A stretch of 64,000 nucleotides of DNA from Paenibacillus algorifonticola (GTDB lineage: Bacteria; Bacillota; Bacilli; Paenibacillales; Paenibacillaceae): the NCBI RefSeq assembly GCF_000971975.1, contig NZ_LAQO01000026.1:62001-126000 (forward strand), written 5' to 3'. The notes below the pieces were generated by a model, which did not search any database, had not been told where the DNA came from, and was given only the letters and a program-made list of their open reading frames with translations. This document shows positions 7,877 to 16,276 of the stretch, piece by piece. The translations under genes and the position numbers were made by a program. The stretch's first letter is position 1; each line of letters opens with the position of its first letter.

Positions 7877-8299
7877 TTAAAACTCTTCGTCGGATTGGTT
7901 AATTTGCCAGTGGATGCCGAATTTGTCCTTCAGGCTGCCGTAGCCTTTAGACCAGAAGGTTTCCGCAAGCTCCATCTCGACGGTGCCGCCTTCTTTGAGC
8001 TTGTTGAAGACTGACTGCAGTTCTTCAAGGTCCTTGCTGACGACGGAGAGACTGATGTTCGTGCCTTCAACGAAAGGCGAGTCCGGAAATACATCGGAAA
8101 ACATAATTGTGCTGCCCATAATTTTCAGGCGCGTATGCATGACCAAAGGTTTCACTGCTTCTGGCATCTCATACATCGGATTTGGCGGCGAATCCCCGAA
8201 TGTCATAATTTCAGGCTTGTCCGTTCCGAAAACCTCTGCATAAAACAATACCGCTTCACGACAGTTGCCATTAAAATTCAAATACGCCTGAACAGCCAC
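7877..8299 (-). CDS. VOC-superfamily (glyoxalase/PhnB-like) protein
   Basis: A 140-residue vicinal-oxygen-chelate protein of the PhnB/3-demethylubiquinone-methyltransferase-like group. The opening AYLNFNGNCREAVLFYAEVF is the conserved first beta-alpha unit (Y-L-x-F-x-G-x-C-x-E-A-x-x-F-Y), followed by FGDSPPNP and near the end a WGxxxDxFGIxWxI-type segment (KGYGSLKDKFGIHWQIN). The start is GTG at 8299 with AAGGAG about ten bases upstream on the minus strand. Members of this subgroup are widespread with mostly unknown substrates, and many lack a complete metal site. It converges with the SDR gene at the shared terminator. Confidence 0.88.
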   Translation of the reverse strand: MAVQAYLNFNGNCREAVLFYAEVFGTDKPEIMTFGDSPPNPMYEMPEAVKPLVMHTRLKIMGSTIMFSDVFPDSPFVEGTNISLSVVSKDLEELQSVFNKLKEGGTVEMELAETFWSKGYGSLKDKFGIHWQINQSDEEF

Positions 8300-8697
8300 T
8301 TACGTCACTCCTTCGTAGGTTTGAGTTGGGGTTAAGTTTGGTCAATTACGCTCCTATTGTATCATTAAACCGAGCTTGTTCAAACTTGAAATCTGTCCAG
8401 CGAAGCTGAGGGCTTCTTTACCAGCAATTAGGGGAGAAACCGTCCATAAGACTTATTGTTCCCGGCATCTGCCGCAGATAAAATAAGAGGACAAGCTTCG
8501 TTTGCAGTTGACGCTGGAAGCATGCAGCCTGAAGGTTATCATAGCTGTGCTAAAAGCCGGGTACCCGCAGCGGGTGCCCTTTCATTTTTTTCAAAGCGGG
8601 CTGTTCAGGTTTAATGAAATCGGGTATTTAATGGATGGGATACATAACGGTTATTGCTTTAGCTTTAAATATGGAAAGTGGAAGGTGAACAGCTGGG
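8300..8697. other. 398-bp intergenic region
   Basis: Holds the upstream region of the minus-strand VOC gene, a hairpin-plus-T-run near 8554-8592, and the ribosome site (GGAAGGTG) of the next gene. A 75-codon open frame at 8502-8729 has no ribosome site, runs over the hairpin and overlaps the next gene, so it is not called. Confidence 0.6.
8554..8592 (+). terminator. Orphan terminator-like hairpin
   Basis: GGGTACCCGC (8559-8568) and GCGGGTGCCC (8570-8579) form a near-perfect stem followed by TTTCATTTTTTTC. No plus-strand gene precedes it, so it may end an unseen small transcript or attenuate the downstream unit. Confidence 0.6.
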
Positions 8698-10365
8698 ATG
8701 GAAGAAGCACAACGAGCGGCAATAGATGAGATGAAACGAGAGATTCACCAGTGGTTTGACCAATTGGAGAAGCAGGATGGAGCGGACGTAATCAAGCGCA
8801 CCAAGCTGCAAGTAGGCGTTTCTGATTATGCGCTAATGGACTGTACGGCGGAGCCCATACAAATTGTAGATCACGATCTGGGATTTGGTTGGCCGGATGA
8901 AAAGGATGAACAACCTGATCCGCATGCGCTGTTTACGATAGAGCAGACCCAGATGCTCGTTAAGCCTCAGCTTGCGGAAGTAATTGGGGAGCGCTTGGAA
9001 TTGCTGGCGGCTTCACCTGTTACGGATTACCGCTTTACTTTTTGCGGGAAGTTCCGGGCTGTGGAAAGCGTCTTCGAGCTCACGCTCGTAGAATACGTGA
9101 ATGAGGCGAAAAAGCAGGAGCTGCTGGGACATATTCAAACTTATGTGGCGCAAAAGCTGGATGCCGGCAAATATCCGACGAAGCCGCTGGAGACGTTTTT
9201 TCTAGTGCGGCACTTGCTGAGTGAGCAGCTTTTCCCGCAGCTGGATGGCGAATGGATCGTTGCCAAATTCGAGAAAATTTTAGAGCTCAATAAATCCCGT
9301 AAAGAACCGCTCCAAGAACATCGCAGCTACATCATCATGACGCTGAAAGCTTGGGTTGAAAACCAATTGCTGCCGCCCTATTTCACCATAGAGGAGGGCG
9401 AGGATGGGCGGAAGCAGTATAAATTGAAGTCCGAGGCTGCTGCCGAGTCAGTACAGCCTGGGCTGATCACACTGCTGCTTTATGCGGCTGTCGCTATTCT
9501 CCGCTTCGAGCCAAGCTATAGCAAGTCAAGGGGGCTTAGCTTTATCGATTGTGCTCGGCAACTTGGAAGCGCCAAGGCAACACAGCTGCTTGAAGAAGGA
9601 AGTGGCGCCTATCCGAAAGAAGATAGCGATTATAATGATGCGTTTGTACATTGTAAAGCAAATGATGTATTTTCAACGATTACGATCGTCATCAAGCAGG
9701 AGGAGCAGCAGAGCTACGGACGAGCGGTGTCGTTCATCATTCGATTGCTGCAGCAAGGCTTCCCCAAAAGCTATAAGATCAAGCTTAAGTCGAGCGAAAA
9801 GCAATATTTGCCGCTCAAAGGGCTAGCCAAATCGGACACGCACCGCTTCTTTGCAAATGCGCTCGCCTTTGATGAGTTGCATCCGCAGCTGGAGCAATAT
9901 GCGCGCGAGGCGATGGAGGAGTTCGAATGGTACGGCGATGCGGAGGATGAGAAAAGCTGCATGCCGGGTAGCTATGCTGTTTTCGGCCTGGGCCTAGCCG
10001 ATCTCCGGTATTTTTCGCTAGTCGAGCAGTATATGAAGCTGGTTGATGTAGAGCATCAATCCGTGCAAAATAAATTTACCGCCGAGTTCGCGGCCCGCTA
10101 TGGTGTTAATGCCGATTCTATCGCAACGCTCGTTGTTTGCATGCTGCATAGCACGGAGGAACTCAAGCTCAAAATCAAGCCAGCATTCGAAGAGGAAGGC
10201 AATTTGGCACTGCTGCTGGAGCAAGTGGCGGGGCTGCAAGATTATGAAGTGGAGCATCTCATTTATTTGATCTGGGGCGGGACAGACAAGCTGAAAGCAG
10301 CAGCTCGCAAAACGAAGGACACGCGCCAGCCACTCATGGAGCAGCTGCTGCAAGCCGCCTATTAA
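8698..10365 (+). CDS. DUF6138-like protein of unknown function
   Basis: A 555-residue soluble acidic protein (MEEAQRAAIDEMKREIHQWFDQ...), predicted mostly helical after an N-terminal alpha/beta part; no signal peptide, membrane helix or known catalytic motif. I associate it with DUF6138, a family seen in Paenibacillus and Bacillus, with moderate confidence. A GKF-R-x-V-E-S-V-F-E segment near residue 118 and a C-terminal EVEHLIYLIWGGTDKLK stand out. ATG 8698 has GGAAGGTG ten bases upstream. It is the first of four co-directional genes (with an SMI1/KNR4 protein, an FGE-fold protein and a DUF6630-like protein) that probably form one transcript. Confidence 0.65.
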   Translation: MEEAQRAAIDEMKREIHQWFDQLEKQDGADVIKRTKLQVGVSDYALMDCTAEPIQIVDHDLGFGWPDEKDEQPDPHALFTIEQTQMLVKPQLAEVIGERLELLAASPVTDYRFTFCGKFRAVESVFELTLVEYVNEAKKQELLGHIQTYVAQKLDAGKYPTKPLETFFLVRHLLSEQLFPQLDGEWIVAKFEKILELNKSRKEPLQEHRSYIIMTLKAWVENQLLPPYFTIEEGEDGRKQYKLKSEAAAESVQPGLITLLLYAAVAILRFEPSYSKSRGLSFIDCARQLGSAKATQLLEEGSGAYPKEDSDYNDAFVHCKANDVFSTITIVIKQEEQQSYGRAVSFIIRLLQQGFPKSYKIKLKSSEKQYLPLKGLAKSDTHRFFANALAFDELHPQLEQYAREAMEEFEWYGDAEDEKSCMPGSYAVFGLGLADLRYFSLVEQYMKLVDVEHQSVQNKFTAEFAARYGVNADSIATLVVCMLHSTEELKLKIKPAFEEEGNLALLLEQVAGLQDYEVEHLIYLIWGGTDKLKAAARKTKDTRQPLMEQLLQAAY

Positions 10366-10446
10366 TACAGCGCGAGCGCAAGCAGGAGCGGGAGCAAATG
10401 AGCAATGAGCTGAGTGAAGCGTTTTTTTATAAAAGGAGGGCTGCCT

Positions 10447-11178
10447 ATGTATATCGTATCGCCTAATGGTTCACCTATACCGGCCGAGAAGCTGCATCAG
10501 CTGGAACAGGAGCGGCAGTTGACACTGCCTGAAGGCTATGTCCGCTTTTTGACTTTTAACGGGCCGGGCACTTATCGCGGCTGGTTTAATATTGAAGTGC
10601 CGGATCCCGGCGTGCTGGAGCCGTTTGCAGAGGAGGAGTTTTGGGAGCATGATGATGCCTGCCCGATTTCGCAGCAGCAAATTGCCGAATGCGTGTCGAT
10701 TGGCACGACCATTGATGGGGATTTTCTCGCGGTGCATCCGGTTGTAAAGGGTATCATCTGGCTGCCGCGGCATTCGGAAATCATTGAGCTGTATCCTGAG
10801 GGTGCGAATGAGCATGCCGACTATACGGAGCTTCTGGATCAGATTTATAGCGAAAAGCTGGCTCAGGCAGCGGCAGCTCCGCCTTATTTTGAGCCGTGGA
10901 CACAAACGCGCCAGCATCAATTTTTTCATTTTGCCCCGGATGATGCCGGATTTGAGCTGCCGGAGCTGGCACGTCAATGCAAGGAAAGCTTTGAGCCGGA
11001 TTTTCTGATTGAAAATGCCTATACGTGCACTTTGTTTTTGCAGCGTTTGGGCGGATATATTCGGTTTAATTATGCTTACAGGCTGGAGGTGGCCGTTTTC
11101 TATGAGGAGGGGCAGGAGCTGCTTTTGCAACAAATAACCGCTTTTTTGGGAGCTAATAATTGTAAATCGTTAACTTAA
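10447..11178 (+). CDS. SMI1/KNR4 (SUKH superfamily) protein
   Basis: The N-terminal 130 residues form an SMI1/KNR4 domain: KLHQLEQERQLTLPEGYVRF (E-x-x-L-P-x-x-Y), LTFNGPGTYRGWFN (the conserved N-G region) and GTTIDGDFLAVHP. SUKH proteins are often immunity proteins of polymorphic toxin systems, though many copies are orphans. The C-terminal 100 residues are not recognised. The start is ATG 10447, preceded by AAAAGGAGG; the frame opens earlier but without a ribosome site. It follows the DUF6138-like gene by about 80 bp. No toxin gene with a secretion or RHS-type leader is nearby, so an immunity role remains a guess. Confidence 0.75.
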   Translation: MYIVSPNGSPIPAEKLHQLEQERQLTLPEGYVRFLTFNGPGTYRGWFNIEVPDPGVLEPFAEEEFWEHDDACPISQQQIAECVSIGTTIDGDFLAVHPVVKGIIWLPRHSEIIELYPEGANEHADYTELLDQIYSEKLAQAAAAPPYFEPWTQTRQHQFFHFAPDDAGFELPELARQCKESFEPDFLIENAYTCTLFLQRLGGYIRFNYAYRLEVAVFYEEGQELLLQQITAFLGANNCKSLT

Positions 11179-11197
11179 TTGAAAAGGTGGGCGCACA

Positions 11198-12175
11198 ATG
11201 GAAACATTAAATCGGTCGGTCTGGAACGGACTGCCGAGCCAGGAGAAGGAAATCGCCTTGAAAATGCTGCTGGAAAAGCTTCCGGAAGGCTTTGAATATC
11301 AGGGATTGGAAACGTTCGAACGTTATGGCAGCCGGATAGAAACGGGGGTATTTGAGTATGAGGGCTATAAGTTCGTTTATGTGCCGGGAGATAAAGTAAC
11401 GCTGGGCTGGGAGCGCTGGGAGCAGGGTTTGGATGCCGCAACAGCTGAAGATTTTCAAGAGACGATGAATGAATATGGTGTTGAGGATCGGGATACGTTT
11501 ATCCGCGATCAAATGTCGCCGGTCCGCGAGGCGCAAATTGGCGCTTTGCTCGTCGAATGCGAGACGCATTCGCTAGGCTGGTACGAGGTAGAGCTCGATG
11601 ACGAGGATCTGGCTGAGGATGAGGATTTTCACGAGGAATTGGAAAAATTCAAGCTCAGCACCTATTCAGAATATGAGCGTCACCAAAATTTTCGATTCGT
11701 ACGCGAAGGGGAGGCCATTATCGCTTATTTGTTTAACGATGAGCTGGACTCGGAAATCGTCGCTGAGCAAATCGAGCAATCAGGCTTTAGCCTGCCTACG
11801 GAGGATGAATGGGAGTATCTTTACGGTGGCGGCTGCCGGACGTTGTATCCTTGGGGCGACAGCTTCGACTATGGGATGAAGCTCAGGCATTTTGAGGAGC
11901 TCGCCGAAGGCGAGAACAGGCCTTATGATTTGGAGCTGCCAAATGCCTTCGGTATTTGCTTCTCGGGTGACCCTTACCAGTATGAAATGACGCTGAAGGA
12001 TGAGGAGTTTTTTCCGAAGGGCGGAGATGGCGGCAGCTTGGTATGCGGGGGAACTGGCCCGGTTGTAGGCTATTTGCCAGCAGCAGCGGTCTATTATCGC
12101 GATCCTAATGTGTTTGAGCTGGACTTCGAGGATATTATCGGCAATTTGCGTTTTAGACGTATAATCCGGTTGTAA
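11198..12175 (+). CDS. Formylglycine-generating-enzyme-fold (SUMF1-like) protein
   Basis: 325 residues, very acidic. The middle carries LPTEDEWEYLYGGG followed by TLYPWGD, the core signature of the FGE/SUMF1/EgtB/PvdO domain (L-P-T-E-x-E-W-E-x-A-x-R-G...Y-P-W-G), and GNLRFRRIIRL at the end fits the family's G-F-R. The two copper-binding cysteines of true formylglycine-generating enzymes are not evident, so this is probably a fold relative with another role. The N-terminal 150 residues are not recognised and contain a D/E-rich stretch (VELDDEDLAEDEDFHEELEK). ATG 11198 has AAAAGGTGG upstream. Third gene of the four-gene unit, starting 20 bp after the SMI1/KNR4 gene. Confidence 0.7.
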   Translation: METLNRSVWNGLPSQEKEIALKMLLEKLPEGFEYQGLETFERYGSRIETGVFEYEGYKFVYVPGDKVTLGWERWEQGLDAATAEDFQETMNEYGVEDRDTFIRDQMSPVREAQIGALLVECETHSLGWYEVELDDEDLAEDEDFHEELEKFKLSTYSEYERHQNFRFVREGEAIIAYLFNDELDSEIVAEQIEQSGFSLPTEDEWEYLYGGGCRTLYPWGDSFDYGMKLRHFEELAEGENRPYDLELPNAFGICFSGDPYQYEMTLKDEEFFPKGGDGGSLVCGGTGPVVGYLPAAAVYYRDPNVFELDFEDIIGNLRFRRIIRL

Positions 12176-12192
12176 TAGGGAGGGCGAGCAGC

Positions 12193-12798
12193 GTGGGATG
12201 GTTCGGGTTCGGATTTATGCGAAAAAAAGGATCGAAGCAGCACCGGCTGCAGCAGGCTCCTACGGCCGAAAAGGATGACCCGCAGCTTCGCAACACAGCG
12301 CTGTTGGAGCTGAGCAGACGTCTTGCCTTCGGGCAGTCGCAGATCGTGGACGAAGTGTCTGAGGCGATTCTGCATGAAGAGGATTATTTTGTGCGCTGGT
12401 TCGATCGGCTGGATGAGCGGGGAATTAGCTGTCCGATTCCGGAGCTGCCATGGTTTGCGCTGGTCGATTCGCTGCAAGCGGAGGGGCTGGCATGTGAAAT
12501 CGACTGGAAAGAGGGCAGCTATGAGGTGGCTAGCGTCATTGAGAATTTGCTTGCCCGAAAGCAGCTGCTGCCTGAAGCGGAGTGGAATTTGGAGCATGAA
12601 GCAGATGAAATACTCCCAACCTACGATTTTTTGGTGAAAATGTTCAAGCTGCTTCAAGTGCATTCCATCACGCTCGCTTGCATGGATATTAATAGCGATA
12701 GCTATGTGCTGATTACCGTCCGTATGGAGGAGTATAGCGAGCTTCGAGCGCTCGCGGCGCGTGCAGGCTATCGTATTGACGGTTTTGAACAAGGATAG
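12193..12798 (+). CDS. DUF6630-like protein of unknown function
   Basis: 201 residues, starting at GTG 12193 just after AGGGAGGGCGAG. The segment SLQAEGLACEIDWKEGSYEV at about residues 97-116, with the preceding PWFALVD, resembles DUF6630 proteins (A-L-x-D-W-L-E-x-x-x-L-x-x-x-x-D-W-K-E); moderate confidence. The end alternates strands and helices (LVKMFKLLQVHSITLACMD, DSYVLITVRMEEYSEL). No enzyme motif was seen. It begins 18 bp after the FGE-fold gene and is followed by a terminator, so it closes the four-gene unit. Confidence 0.6.
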   Translation: MGWFGFGFMRKKGSKQHRLQQAPTAEKDDPQLRNTALLELSRRLAFGQSQIVDEVSEAILHEEDYFVRWFDRLDERGISCPIPELPWFALVDSLQAEGLACEIDWKEGSYEVASVIENLLARKQLLPEAEWNLEHEADEILPTYDFLVKMFKLLQVHSITLACMDINSDSYVLITVRMEEYSELRALAARAGYRIDGFEQG

Positions 12799-12850
12799 CA
12801 GGTGTGCGAGCATCAGTAAGTAGATTTAGATAAGCTTGTGAAAAATGATG

Positions 12851-12888
12851 AGAAGCTCCTGCCATTTTGCTGGCGGAGTTTTTTTTCG
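12851..12888 (+). terminator. Rho-independent terminator
   Basis: CTCC-t-GCC pairs with GGC-GGAG around an eight-base loop, followed directly by eight T residues. It ends the 8.7-12.8 kb unit. Confidence 0.8.
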
Positions 12889-12897
12889 TGAAAAGGG

Positions 12898-12942
12898 TTG
12901 ACGATTAAAGAGATTCAATATAATATCTGATATATCAGATAT
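12898..12942 (+). promoter_or_regulatory. Promoter and 20-bp palindromic operator of the sugar-acid operon
   Basis: TTGACG (12898-12903) with TATAAT (12919-12924, spacing 15) or TAATAT (12921-12926, spacing 17) makes a sigma-A promoter. ATATCTGATATATCAGATAT at 12923-12942 is a perfect palindrome that overlaps the -10 and start region, where a bound repressor would block transcription. TGATATATCA-type cores are plausible for a FadR-subfamily GntR dimer, and such a regulator is the second gene of the operon. Confidence 0.75.
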
Positions 12943-12979
12943 CAAATATAAAGTTGAAGAGGTGAGGCGATTGGTAACC

Positions 12980-14431
12980 ATGTCTACCCATACCGCTTTC
13001 AATTACATTGGAGGAGAGTGGGTATCTTCCTCGTCCGGTGAAGTAGAAGCAAGCTTGAACCCTTCCGTGAAAGGCGAAATTGTAGGCTGGGTGCAAAGCT
13101 CCAGCGTTGATGATCTCAACGCAGCAGCGCAGGCCGCGAAAGAAGCTCAGCCTATATGGCGCAAGCTGGCAGCTCCGGCAAGAGGCGAATATTTGTTTAA
13201 GGCAGCGGCGGCGCTTGAGCGAAGGCTCGATGAAATTGCTGAAACGATGGCACGCGAGATGGGCAAGACGCTGCCGGAGGCAAAGGGCGAGACGGCAAGA
13301 GGGGTGGCGATTTTGCGTTATTACGCTGGCGAGGGCATGCGCAAGACAGGTGATGTCATTCCGTCAACGGACAGCGAAGCGCTTATGCTGACTACCCGCG
13401 TTCCGCTTGGCGTCGTCGGCGTCATTACGCCGTGGAACTTTCCGGTGGCCATTCCACTATGGAAGATGGCTCCCGCACTTATTTATGGCAATACGGTTGT
13501 GCTTAAGCCAGCTACGGAAACAGCTGTAACCGCTGTCAAACTGATGGAATGCTTAGCTGAAGCGGGTTTTCCAGCCGGGACGGTCAATCTCGTAACGGGC
13601 AAAGGCTCCGTCGTTGGTCAAGCGATGGCCGAGCATCCGTTCATCCAAGGTATTACGTTCACCGGCTCGAACCAGACGGGAAAACGTATTGGCATGGCGG
13701 CACTCGCCCGGGGAGCGAAATATCAGCTGGAGATGGGCGGCAAAAATCCGCTGATCGTCGCCGTTGACGCTGACCTCGATCAAGCGGTGGAAGCAGCGAT
13801 AAATGGCGGCTTCCGCTCAACAGGACAGAAATGCACGGCAACGAGCCGGGTTATTATCGCAAATGATATTTTCGAGCCGTTTGTGGCGAAGCTGCTGGCC
13901 CGAACGAAGGAGCTTAAAGTCGGCAGCGCCCTGGAGCCGGATACATGGATGGGACCTTGCGCCAGTGAGCAGCAATATGACAATGTCACTTCCTATATTC
14001 GCCAAGGCGTGGAGGAAGGAGCGGTGCTGCTGCATGGCGGCGGACAGCCAGAAGGGCTTTATCAGGAAGGCTATTATATCGAGCCTGCGATTTTTGATCA
14101 GGTGAATGCGAATATGGCGATTGCGCGGGAGGAAATTTTTGGCCCAGTGCTGGCGCTTCTCCGATTTGATACGATAGAAGAAGCCTTATCGATTGCAAAT
14201 GATACGGAATTTGGCTTAAGCGCTTCCATTTTTACGCAAAATATCGCTCATATGCTATCCTTTATTCAGGACATGGATGCGGGCCTTATTCGAATCAATT
14301 CGGAGAGCGCGGGTGTGGAGCTGCAAGCGCCGTTTGGCGGCATGAAGCAGTCCAGTTCGCATTCGCGGGAACAAGGGCAGGCAGCGATAGAATTTTTCAC
14401 CTCTATCAAAACCGTATTTATTAAATCCTGA
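12980..14431 (+). CDS. NAD(P)-dependent aldehyde dehydrogenase, ketoglutaric-semialdehyde-DH-like
   Basis: Class I/II aldehyde dehydrogenase of 483 residues. Visible motifs: VITPWNFPVAIPLWKMAPAL (cofactor pocket), FTGSNQTGKR, the catalytic base E251 in LEMGGKN and the nucleophile C285 in GQKCTATSR. It resembles the aldehyde dehydrogenase of the hydroxyproline locus (36743-38182) throughout, including the C-terminal GGMKQSSSHSREQG versus GGMKLSSSHSREQG, which is typical of 2,5-dioxovalerate (alpha-ketoglutaric semialdehyde) dehydrogenases. Start ATG 12980 or in-frame TTG 12971, both after GAGGTGAGG. First gene of an operon with a DHDPS-family enzyme, so oxidation of a semialdehyde formed by that enzyme to 2-oxoglutarate is the likely role. 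Confidence 0.88.
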   Translation: MSTHTAFNYIGGEWVSSSSGEVEASLNPSVKGEIVGWVQSSSVDDLNAAAQAAKEAQPIWRKLAAPARGEYLFKAAAALERRLDEIAETMAREMGKTLPEAKGETARGVAILRYYAGEGMRKTGDVIPSTDSEALMLTTRVPLGVVGVITPWNFPVAIPLWKMAPALIYGNTVVLKPATETAVTAVKLMECLAEAGFPAGTVNLVTGKGSVVGQAMAEHPFIQGITFTGSNQTGKRIGMAALARGAKYQLEMGGKNPLIVAVDADLDQAVEAAINGGFRSTGQKCTATSRVIIANDIFEPFVAKLLARTKELKVGSALEPDTWMGPCASEQQYDNVTSYIRQGVEEGAVLLHGGGQPEGLYQEGYYIEPAIFDQVNANMAIAREEIFGPVLALLRFDTIEEALSIANDTEFGLSASIFTQNIAHMLSFIQDMDAGLIRINSESAGVELQAPFGGMKQSSSHSREQGQAAIEFFTSIKTVFIKS

Positions 14432-14471
14432 GAAACAGGCGCAAGGCCTGCTGCATAACGAGGGGGCGGTA

Positions 14472-15164
14472 ATGATGAGCATACACGGTCATGAGGAAGA
14501 TATAGCTTTGCAGACGCGCTCGATTCGCGACGTCATTTACGAGAAGCTGAAGGAAGCGATTTTGTCCGAGCAATACAAGGCGGGCCATCATTTGAAGGAA
14601 CGGGAGCTGGCCAAGCAGTTCGGCATCAGTACAACACCGCTGAAGGAAGCGCTGCGAAGGCTGGAGCAGGAGGGGCTTGTTACGACAAGCGCCAGACGGG
14701 GAACGTTCGTCTCCAGCGATATTATGAACTCGGTTGAGGAAATCAACTGGGCGCGATCGGCTCTGGAGGGCGTAGCCGCACGGCTGGCGGCGCTTAAAAT
14801 AACGGATGAGGAAGTCGGCATGCTAACGGAAACAACGGTGCAAATGCGCATTTATACTGAAGCGAAAAATACAGAGCAGCTGATTGCGCTTAATGGGCAT
14901 TTTCATAAATTGATCCGAACCTATGCGAAAAATAATTATATTTTTCAACAGATTGAAGCGATTCACTCCTTTGACCGTTCCTTTCGTAAAAAGGCGCTGT
15001 CGCATGAGGATGAGCTGGAGCGGGGATTTCAGGAGCATTATGCCATCTATCAGGCCATTGTAGCGAAAGATGCTGATCTTGCCGAGAAGCTGATGATCGG
15101 ACATATTCGCCGGACGATTGAGTTTGTGAAGGAAAGCAAGGCAGCGGCGAAAGCGAAGAGCTAG
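14472..15164 (+). CDS. GntR-family regulator, FadR subfamily (FCD domain)
   Basis: 230 residues. The N-terminal winged helix is clear: SIRDVIYEKLKEAILSEQYK, then LKERELAKQFGISTTPLKEALRRLEQEGLV (about residues 40-70). The remainder is an all-helical FCD ligand domain with the expected metal/ligand residues, including D/E near ALEGVAARLAAL, H in NGHFHKLI and a late H in MIGHIRRTIEF. FCD-GntR proteins usually repress catabolic operons and are released by a sugar acid. It lies 40 bp after the aldehyde dehydrogenase and probably binds the palindrome at 12923-12942, controlling its own operon. Start ATG 14472 (or 14475) after GAGGGGG. Confidence 0.92.
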   Translation: MMSIHGHEEDIALQTRSIRDVIYEKLKEAILSEQYKAGHHLKERELAKQFGISTTPLKEALRRLEQEGLVTTSARRGTFVSSDIMNSVEEINWARSALEGVAARLAALKITDEEVGMLTETTVQMRIYTEAKNTEQLIALNGHFHKLIRTYAKNNYIFQQIEAIHSFDRSFRKKALSHEDELERGFQEHYAIYQAIVAKDADLAEKLMIGHIRRTIEFVKESKAAAKAKS

Positions 15165-15306
15165 CATGCGGCGCGAAGACGGGCATGGGCAACAGGGACA
15201 GTAGGTTCGGCAGCGGGGCGGGATGAAAATAATGGCTGACCTTCATTCCGCAGGCAAACCGCTTTGACAAATAACAGTAGATTGATAGAAAGGAGATGCT
15301 GAAACG

Positions 15307-16212
15307 ATGTATGAAGGCATTAAAGCTAAACTAAGAGGCATCAACGCGATCAATGTGACACCATTCGATGGGCAGCTCGGCATTGATTGGACATCGCTGC
15401 AAGGCAACATTCGCTATCTGCTCGATCAAGGCATTCAAGCGATTTATCCATGTGGCAACACAGGCGAGTTTTATGCGCTGAGCGTGGAGGAGGCAAAGGA
15501 GGTTACGCGGTTCGTGACAGACACCGTAAACAACGAAAGCTTGGTCATTGCCGGAGTGGGCTATGATGCGAGTACAGCCTCCGAGCTAGCTGTTCATGCG
15601 GAAAAATGCGGCGCCGACGGCATTATGGTGCATCAGCCGGTTCATCCCTATTTGTTGGCGCAGGGCGTAGTCGATTATTACAAGCAAATCGCCGCCGCGA
15701 CCTCGCTGCCCATGGTTTTGTATATCCGCAGCGAGCAAATTACGCACGAGGCGATTGTACAGGCTGCTGCCATACCGAATGTCGTGGGCATCAAATATGC
15801 AATTAATCATCCACCATCATTTAGCCGGGCCGTACAGGCTGTGGAGGACGACATCGTGTGGATATGCGGAACGGCTGAAATGTGGGCACCAACATTTTAT
15901 GCGGCCGGGGCAAAGGGCTTTACGTCGGGAATGGTCAATGTGGATACTCGTCGATCGTTTGCAATGCTGGAGGCGCTGAATGCTGGAAACTATGAGCGGG
16001 CAATGGAAATTTGGAGCGAGGTGCTTCCATTTGAGCAGCTGCGGGAAAGCCATCGAAACGGCAATAATGTAAGCGTAGTCAAGGAAGCGATGTACCAGCT
16101 GGGGCTGATTGCAACGAGAGTGGTTCGCCCGCCTATCAGCACATTAACGAGCAAGGAATGCGAAGAGGTAGCAGGCATGCTGAAGGAATGGGGCTTGTTG
16201 CAGCGCGTCTAA
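15307..16212 (+). CDS. Dihydrodipicolinate synthase/N-acetylneuraminate lyase family enzyme
   Basis: 301-residue class I aldolase-superfamily enzyme. The family motif is AIYPCGNTGEFYALSVEEA (usually G-x-x-G-T-T/N-G-E), the Schiff-base lysine is in NVVGIKYAIN and the tyrosine is in VLYIRSE. Relatives cleave or dehydrate 2-keto-3-deoxy sugar acids. Beside a semialdehyde dehydrogenase and an enolase-superfamily enzyme, the best fit is dehydration of a 5-keto-4-deoxy-aldarate or of 2-keto-3-deoxy-L-arabinonate to alpha-ketoglutaric semialdehyde; an aldolase role is the alternative. AGAAAGGAGATG lies upstream. It shares only family-level similarity with the deaminase at 35801. Confidence 0.82.
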   Translation: MYEGIKAKLRGINAINVTPFDGQLGIDWTSLQGNIRYLLDQGIQAIYPCGNTGEFYALSVEEAKEVTRFVTDTVNNESLVIAGVGYDASTASELAVHAEKCGADGIMVHQPVHPYLLAQGVVDYYKQIAAATSLPMVLYIRSEQITHEAIVQAAAIPNVVGIKYAINHPPSFSRAVQAVEDDIVWICGTAEMWAPTFYAAGAKGFTSGMVNVDTRRSFAMLEALNAGNYERAMEIWSEVLPFEQLRESHRNGNNVSVVKEAMYQLGLIATRVVRPPISTLTSKECEEVAGMLKEWGLLQRV

Positions 16213-16276
16213 GGGGCGATTCCTTTCATATATGTAAGCGCATTAAATGGATTTTGATCAAAAAGGAGGAAATTGA

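Noticed and set aside
8502..8729. 75-codon open frame before the DUF6138-like gene
   Set aside because: No ribosome site, it reads through a terminator-like hairpin and overlaps the next gene.
16232..16245. TGTAAGCGCATTAA as a second cre site before the GH105 gene
   Set aside because: Two mismatches to the cre pattern and a position inside an operon make it weak.
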